Position numbers and translations under genes: made by a program. Source: Nocardioides sp. LHD-245 (GTDB lineage: Bacteria > Actinomycetota > Actinomycetes > Propionibacteriales > Nocardioidaceae). From it: a stretch of DNA of 64,000 bases. The DNA lies in NCBI RefSeq assembly GCF_030929495.1, contig NZ_JAVFWN010000013.1:140383-204382 (forward strand), in the 5' to 3' direction. Positions 59,326-64,000 of this stretch are shown here, in pieces. The number at the start of each line of letters is the position of its first letter. Position 1 is the stretch's first letter. Under the pieces are notes generated by a model. The model was not told the DNA's origin. It worked only from the letters and a program-made list of their open reading frames with translations, and ran no database searches.

Positions 59326-60236
59326 CGGACGGCTCCTGTCGGGGTGGTGTCGAAGCGGGGCAGCAGCTCGTACTGCTCCACGGAGGCGTCGAGCAGGCGC
59401 AGGCCCGCGGTGTCGAGCACGACGTCGAGATGCTCCGCCACCGACTCCGCGGTCAGCTGCGGGTCGGCGAGTCCGGGGGTCGCGCCGACGACGACGCGAG
59501 CGGCACGTCCGCCCCCGACGGCGACGAGCTGGCCGTCGAGACGGCACGACTCGTGGCCCAGGTAGGCCACGACCGGTGCGCAGAAGGAGGGGTCGAGCCG
59601 GCTCGTGTCGAGCTGCGGCTGAGTGTCGAAGTAGGCCCGGGCCAGCCCGCTGCGCGCGACCGGGGCCACCGCGTTGACGCGGATGTCGCGGTCGCGGTTG
59701 TCGAGGCTGGCGGCCCGGGTCATGCCGTGGACGGCCGCCTTGGCCGTGGCGTAGCCGAAGGTGTCCGGCGCCCCGAAGGCGCCGACGGCCGAGCCGGTGT
59801 TGACGATGCGGCCGTAGTCCTGCTCGCGCATGTGCGCCAGGGCGGCCCGCTGGGTCCAGAACATCCCGAACAGGTGGACCTCGAGGATCTCGCGGAGCAG
59901 CTCGGTGCTGGTGTCCTGGGCCCGGGAGGGCCGGCCGTGGCCCGCGTTGTTGACGAGCACGTCGATGCGCCCCCAGGCGTCGACGGTCCGTTCGACCAGG
60001 GCGGTGGCCTCGTCCTCGCGCCCGACGTCGCCGGGCAGCGCCAGCGACTCGTGGCCCGCGCGGCGCAGCTCCTCGGCGAGGAGCGTGGCCAGCGGCGTGC
60101 CGTCGTCGGCCACCGCGATGTCGTTGACGGCGACCCGGGCGCCGCGCAGAGCCAGCTCCCAGGCGTGGGCCCGGCCCAGGCCCGCGCCGGCGCCGGTGAC
60201 CAGGGCCACCCGGCCGTCGTACCGCAGGGGGTTCAT
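59322..60236 (-). CDS. SDR-family dehydrogenase (MFE-2/17-beta-HSD4-like)
   Basis: The 304-residue protein has TGAGAGLGRAHA, VNDIAVADDG, NNAGHGRPS, catalytic YATAK, and a longer C-terminal part. The first blocks match the 3-hydroxyacyl-CoA dehydrogenase part of multifunctional enzyme 2. It may dehydrogenate a hydroxyacyl-CoA in the CoA-transferase operon. The catalytic Ser region reads NTGSAVG. The start overlaps the CoA-transferase stop and the stop overlaps the kinase-like gene. Confidence 0.9.
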   Translation of the reverse strand: MNPLRYDGRVALVTGAGAGLGRAHAWELALRGARVAVNDIAVADDGTPLATLLAEELRRAGHESLALPGDVGREDEATALVERTVDAWGRIDVLVNNAGHGRPSRAQDTSTELLREILEVHLFGMFWTQRAALAHMREQDYGRIVNTGSAVGAFGAPDTFGYATAKAAVHGMTRAASLDNRDRDIRVNAVAPVARSGLARAYFDTQPQLDTSRLDPSFCAPVVAYLGHESCRLDGQLVAVGGGRAARVVVGATPGLADPQLTAESVAEHLDVVLDTAGLRLLDASVEQYELLPRFDTTPTGAVR

Positions 60237-61426
60237 GGTCTCGCTCCGTCGGCCACCGGTGCGCGACCGAGCTCGGCCAGCACCTCGTCGGTGTGCTCGC
60301 CCAGCCCCGGCGCGCCGCGGTAGGGACCGGCGGGGGTGCCGCCGAACGCGATCGGGTTGTCGACCATCTGGATCGGGCCGCCCGCGGTCGCCACCTCCAC
60401 GACCACGCCGGCGGCATGGGTCTGCGGGTCGGCGAGGGCGTCGTCGACGTCGTTGACCGGCGCCCAGAAGAAGTTCGGGTCGGCGTCGAAGACTTCGGCC
60501 CACTCCGCGCGGGTCCGGGTCGCGAAGATCGCGTCCAGCTCCGCGATCAGCTCGGCCGCGCGCGCCTCGCGCTGGGCCCGGGTCGCGAGCGCGGGGTCGT
60601 CGGCCCACTCCGCGCGGCCCACCATGTGCGCGAGCACCGGCCAGTGCCGGTCCGCCTCGACCCCGATGAGCCAGAACCCCTTGCCGTCGCCGGCCCGGTA
60701 GTTGTTCCAGACCGGGCTGGCCTCGCTGCGCCGGTCGGTGCGCGGCGCGGGTCGGTCGAGCATCAGCCGCAGGTTGTAGTCGGTGCTGATCTGCCACGCC
60801 GCCATCCGGGTCAGCGACGTCGTGACGAGCTGCCCGGAGCCGGTGCGCTCGCGGGCCATCAGGGCGGCCGAGACCATGCCCGCGACCCCGAGACCGGTGA
60901 GGTGGTCGCCCATCCCGCTGCGCTGGATCGGAGTGTCCCCGTCCTCGGAGCGAAGCAGCTCCGCGATCCCGCCGCGCGCCCAATAGGCCCCCATGTCGTA
61001 GGCCCCGGCCGATGCGTCCGGCCCGGCGAGGCCGTAGCCGGTGACGAGGGCGTAGACCAGCCGCGGGTGGCGCGCCAGCAGGCTCTCGTGGTCGAGGCCG
61101 TACTTGGTCAGCGCGGCGACGCGCAGGTTGGTCACGAAGACGTCCGCAGTCGCGATCAGCGCCAGCGCGGCGGCCAGGTCCTCGTCGGAGCGCAGGTCGA
61201 GCACGACGCTGCGCTTGCCGCGGTTCTCGGGCTCGAAGTAGGGGCAGTGCTCGACCTCGCCGCCGATCGCGAACCTGATCTGCCGCAGCGGGTCGCCGCC
61301 GGGCGGCTCGATCTTGACGACGTCGGCGCCCCAGTCGGCGAGGATCGCGGCGCCGGAGGGCGCGGCGACCCAGATGCCCAGCTCGACGACCCTTATCCCG
61401 GCGAGCGGTCCGCGGTCGGTGCCCAT
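60233..61426 (-). CDS. CaiB/BaiF-type CoA-transferase (family III)
   Basis: The 397-residue protein has VVELGIWVAAPSGAAILADW, VVKIEPPGGDPLR, ENRGKRSVVLDL and AYDMGAYWARGG with the catalytic Asp. It moves CoA between acids, activating a substrate at low energy cost, as in bile-acid, carnitine and steroid pathways. It heads the operon CoA-transferase - SDR - kinase-like - flavoprotein. GAGGGAGACCT precedes ATG 61426. Its promoter (TAGGTT on the minus strand, 61463-61468) faces that of the flavoprotein pseudogene across a shared palindrome. Confidence 0.93.
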   Translation of the reverse strand: MGTDRGPLAGIRVVELGIWVAAPSGAAILADWGADVVKIEPPGGDPLRQIRFAIGGEVEHCPYFEPENRGKRSVVLDLRSDEDLAAALALIATADVFVTNLRVAALTKYGLDHESLLARHPRLVYALVTGYGLAGPDASAGAYDMGAYWARGGIAELLRSEDGDTPIQRSGMGDHLTGLGVAGMVSAALMARERTGSGQLVTTSLTRMAAWQISTDYNLRLMLDRPAPRTDRRSEASPVWNNYRAGDGKGFWLIGVEADRHWPVLAHMVGRAEWADDPALATRAQREARAAELIAELDAIFATRTRAEWAEVFDADPNFFWAPVNDVDDALADPQTHAAGVVVEVATAGGPIQMVDNPIAFGGTPAGPYRGAPGLGEHTDEVLAELGRAPVADGARP

Positions 61427-61462
61427 AGGTCTCCCTCGTGCTCGGTCCCAGACGGTCCGCCG

Positions 61463-61549
61463 AACCTAGACCGGACCGGGCGGGCCCGGCCGGGACCGTT
61501 CCGGGCGCCGGAACCGCGCCCCGAAGGCCGGCCGCGGACCTCCTAGGTT
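61463..61549. promoter_or_regulatory. Symmetric divergent promoters around a GTTCC-N7-GGAAC box
   Basis: The box GTTCCGGGCGCCGGAAC (61498-61514, centre 61506) lies exactly 40.5 bp from both -10 boxes: TAGGTT on the minus strand (61463-61468) and TAGGTT on the plus strand (61544-61549). Both read CTAGGTTCGGCGG. Confidence 0.7.
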
Positions 61550-61556
61550 CGGCGGC

Positions 61557-62902
61557 GTGCGCACCGACTACCTCGTCATCGGCGCCGGAGCGACGGCGCT
61601 GGCGTTCGTGGACACCGTCTTCGCCGGAACCGACGCCACCTTCACGATCGTGGACCGCCGCGACGCCCCCGGAGGCCACTGGAACGACGCCTACTCCTTC
61701 GTCCGGCTGCACCAGCCCGGCTGGATGTACGGCGTCCCGTCGCAGCCCTTCGGCAGCCTTGACGTCGAGGAGTCGGGGCCGAACCGCGGATTCACCCCGC
61801 TCGCCTCGGGCGTCGAGGTGACCGACCACTTCCACCGGTTCCTGCGCGAGACCCTGCTGCCGTCGGGACGGGTCACCTACCTGCCGCTCTCGGAGTACCG
61901 GGAGGGCAGGGCGGTCTCACTGCTCTCCGGCGAGAGCACCGAGGTCGAGGCGACCACCGTCGTGGACGCCACGCTCCTGGAGGCGACCATCCCGCTCACC
62001 CACGAGCCGTCCTTCCTGGTCGCGGACGGTGCCGTCTGCGTGCCTCCCAACAGCCTGGCCCGGACCGCGCCGCGTCACGACCACTTCGCCGTACTCGGCG
62101 CCGGGAAGACCGCCCTCGACGTGGTGACCTGGCTGCTCGTCAACGGCGCCCGGCCCGAGCAGATCACCTGGGTGCGGCCGCGCGAGGCCTGGCTCTACGG
62201 ACGCGACCTGTTCCAGCCCGGGGGCGGCCTTCATGGCCGCCACCGCCGACGCGCTGGCCCGGCAGTACGACGCCATGGCCGCGGCTCGACCGCGCGCTGA
62301 CCCCGACCATGTTCCACGGCGCGACCGTGAGCGCGGTCGAGGCGGAGGTGGCCAGGTCGGTGCGTGACGTCGTGCACGGCAGCAGGGTCACGGCCGTCGA
62401 GCCGGGCCGGCTGGTGCTCGACGCCGGCAGCCACGCCGTGCCGCCGGGGACCCTGGCCGTCGACTGCACCGCCGCGGGACTGGGCAGGAACCTCGGCGTC
62501 GTCCAGCCGGTCTTCAGCCCCGGGCGGATCGCGCTCCAGACCGTCCGGCAGTACCAGCCGACCTTCAGCGCCGCACTCATCGGCCAGCTCGAGGCTGCCG
62601 TCGACCCGGCGGAGCGAGCGGCGCTGACACGGGTCGCGCCGATGACCGACAGCGTCTCCGACTGGGTCGCCGGGCAGCTCGCCACGACCGCCAACCAGGC
62701 CGCCTGGGCGAGCCATCCGGTGGTGCGGGACTGGCTGGCCGGCTGTCGCCTCGACCTCGCCTCGACGTGGGCCGCCGCGGGCGTGGACCGTGCCGCGCGT
62801 CGTGCCGCGATCGGCGCGTTCCAGGAGCTCGTCGGCCCCGCCGTCGCCAACCTCGCCCGCCTGCTGAGCCCGTCCCCCACCCTGTCAGAGGCCGTCCGAT
62901 GA
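61557..62902 (+). pseudogene. FAD-dependent oxidoreductase, frameshifted
   Basis: The N-terminal part (61557-62219) reads well: GAGATALAFVD, PGGHWNDAYSFVRLHQPG, GAGKTALDV. The frame is lost at a run of five G (62220-62224); removing one G continues as GAAFMAATADALARQYDAMA. A second shift near 62275-62290 leads into the third frame (RLDRALTPTMFHGATVS), which runs to 62902. Residues expected between the two may be missing, so a small deletion is likely. It is leaderless, with TAGGTT seven bases before GTG 61557. A sequencing error could explain the first shift but hardly both. Confidence 0.75.
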
Positions 62903-63408
62903 CCGACCGGCCATTCCCCGTGGAGGCCCTCCACGTGCTGACCTTCGCTCGCGCCATCGACGACACCAGCCCGGTGTACGCCGAGCCCGCCGCCGCATCG
63001 GCCGCCGGGCTCTCCGCACCCGCGGCACCGCCCACCTTCGTGATGGCCGGCGCCCACGCCGACCCCGACTACCCGCTGCGGCCGCAGCCGGGCCGGCGGT
63101 GGTACGGCTCGGGGGGCGCGCCGACCGGCTTCGGTCCGTCCGACGTCGATCCCGCCGCCGGCGTGCTCTACGCCGAGCAGCACTTCGACTACCGGCGCCC
63201 CGTGCTCGTCGGCGAGGTGCTGACCCCCCTGACCCGGGAGGGCGCGACGTGGGAGAAGGAGGGGCGCCGGGGCGGCCGGCTCTCGTTCTTCGAGACGATC
63301 ACCGAGTTCCGCGACGAGGCCGGTGAGGTCGTCGTCACGTCGCGACTCGTCGGCGTGCGGACCGAGCGCACCCCCGAACCGGACGACTCCCCGGAGGCGA
63401 CCCGGTGA
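62899..63408 (+). CDS. MaoC-like hydratase subunit (FAS1-type N-terminal domain)
   Basis: The 169-residue protein looks like a hotdog-fold MaoC N-terminal (non-catalytic) subunit: FARAIDDTSPVYAEPAAA, PPTFVMAG, LYAEQHFDYRRPVLVGE and FFETITEFRDEAGEVV. Such subunits pair with a short catalytic MaoC protein, encoded directly downstream, to hydrate bulky enoyl-CoA such as steroid side chains. Its start overlaps the end of the frameshifted flavoprotein gene, and its stop overlaps the next GTG. Confidence 0.87.
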   Translation: MTDRPFPVEALHVLTFARAIDDTSPVYAEPAAASAAGLSAPAAPPTFVMAGAHADPDYPLRPQPGRRWYGSGGAPTGFGPSDVDPAAGVLYAEQHFDYRRPVLVGEVLTPLTREGATWEKEGRRGGRLSFFETITEFRDEAGEVVVTSRLVGVRTERTPEPDDSPEATR

Positions 63409-63833
63409 CGAACGCCGCCCCGACCGTCGCGGTGGGACAGGTCTTCGAGCAGCTCCTCGTCGAGGACCTGACCCGCACCCGGATCGTCCAGTACGCCGGT
63501 GCCTCCGGCGACTTCAACCCGCTGCACACCGACGCGACCTATGCCACCGAGGTGGCCGGATTCCCTGGCGTCTTCGCGCACGGCATGCTGACCATGGGCA
63601 TGACCGGACGCGTGGTCACCGATGTGTTCGGGATCGCCGCACTGCGCCGGTTCGGTGGCCGCTTCGTCGCCCAGGTCTGGCCCGGCGACACCCTCACGGC
63701 GCGTGCCGCGGTGGTCGCCGTCGAGGACGGACAGGCGCGGTTGGCGGTCACGACCACCAACCAGGACGGTGCCGTCGTCTTCTCCGGCGAGGCGGTCGTC
63801 GCGCTCCCGCCGCAGCCGCGACGACGTCCCTGA
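63405..63833 (+). CDS. MaoC-family enoyl-CoA hydratase (catalytic subunit)
   Basis: The 142-residue hotdog protein has the R-hydratase motif YAGASGDFNPLHTD with the Asp/His pair, and FPGVFAHGMLTMGMTGR. It hydrates trans-2-enoyl-CoA. The split arrangement with the upstream MaoC-like gene, overlapping by four bases, fits the heterodimeric hydratases of actinobacterial steroid catabolism (ChsH1/ChsH2 style). The actual substrate is unknown. Confidence 0.9.
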   Translation: MTNAAPTVAVGQVFEQLLVEDLTRTRIVQYAGASGDFNPLHTDATYATEVAGFPGVFAHGMLTMGMTGRVVTDVFGIAALRRFGGRFVAQVWPGDTLTARAAVVAVEDGQARLAVTTTNQDGAVVFSGEAVVALPPQPRRRP

Positions 63834-63844
63834 GGCCCCGGCCA

Positions 63845-63890
63845 GATGATTGATTCCAAGGTCTCGCACGATCCCTTGGAGTCAATCATC
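63845..63890. terminator. Long hairpin after the MaoC gene
   Basis: GATGATTGATTCCAAGG pairs with CCTTGGAGTCAATCATC (one G-T-type mismatch) around a 12-base loop. The stem is unusually AT-rich for the region. It acts as a terminator or as the end of a mobile or REP-like element. Confidence 0.5.
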
Positions 63891-63962
63891 CAGTGAGGCT
63901 TCGCCTCTGACCGCCGAGTCCTGGGGTTGGCGTGGTCGCCCGGGTGAGCGCACGCTGGGGTG

Positions 63963-64000
63963 ATGGCTGAGACGGTGACGGTGAACGACCTTCTTGACGG
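63963..64000 (+). CDS. Start of an unidentified gene (cut by window end)
   Basis: An ATG at 63963 opens a frame reading MAETVTVNDLLDG before the window ends. GGGGTG lies upstream. Twelve codons are too few to name the product. The hairpin just before it could belong to the same element. Confidence 0.4.
   Translation, partial: MAETVTVNDLLD

Overview
The window is GC-rich and gene-dense. Genes are tightly packed, many overlap by 1-4 bases (ATGA, GTGA, TGATG), and several start without a Shine-Dalgarno sequence a few bases after a TANNNT -10 box. An F420-type luciferase-like oxidoreductase, a mycothiol-type maleylpyruvate isomerase, a bacterial CYP51 with its ferredoxin, and an LPxTG-anchored surface protein point to an actinobacterium. 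A soil Nocardioidaceae (Nocardioides or Pimelobacter type) is my best inference; the sequence does not prove the genus. No rRNA, tRNA, CRISPR array or complete insertion sequence was seen.

Layout. 1-4.2 kb: two secreted purple-acid-phosphatase-like proteins on the minus strand, with a PHO-box-like site upstream. 4.4-6.6 kb: an unknown gene and an F420 oxidoreductase. 6.66-15.7 kb: a plus-strand array (TetR, CYP123-like P450, SDR, CYP51, ferredoxin, SnoaL-like, aldehyde dehydrogenase, SDR, 6PGDH-like, Uma2, carboxymuconolactone-decarboxylase-like) that matches, gene for gene apart from Uma2, the mycobacterial CYP51 neighbourhood as I remember it. A KstR-like palindrome lies at its head. 15.7-18.7 kb: a phosphopantetheinyl transferase and an LPNTG surface protein. 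19-22.5 kb: nitrilase, polysaccharide-deacetylase-type hydrolase, and a LuxR regulator fused to a periplasmic-binding-protein-like domain. 22.6-24.4 kb: an ECF sigma - alkylguanine-DNA methyltransferase - 2OG oxygenase operon, probably for alkylation repair. 24.6-28.7 kb: amidase, LuxR regulator, and a YCII/sigma-factor pair.

29-33.7 kb: an IclR-controlled operon that encodes the whole 3-hydroxybenzoate to gentisate to fumarate plus pyruvate route. 33.8-46.3 kb: an aldehyde dehydrogenase, a second IclR gene, and a long operon with a sugar-type ABC importer, hydantoinase/acetone-carboxylase-like subunits (one with a fused zinc domain), an iron-type alcohol dehydrogenase and a class II aldolase. 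Its substrate is unknown. 46.3-48.2 kb: TetR with a divergent SDR/SnoaL pair.

48.5-63.8 kb: an MFS exporter and a CoA-thioester catabolic cluster (alpha/beta hydrolase, thiolase, enoyl-CoA hydratase, five SDRs including a 2,4-dienoyl-CoA-reductase type, CoA-transferase, APH-type kinase, flavin dehydrogenase, two MaoC proteins, and one frameshifted flavoprotein). Its three divergent promoter regions share a GTTCC-N7-GGAAC box at a nearly constant 40-42 bp from the predicted -10 boxes. This is the strongest candidate here for an undescribed regulon. The window ends a few codons into another gene.
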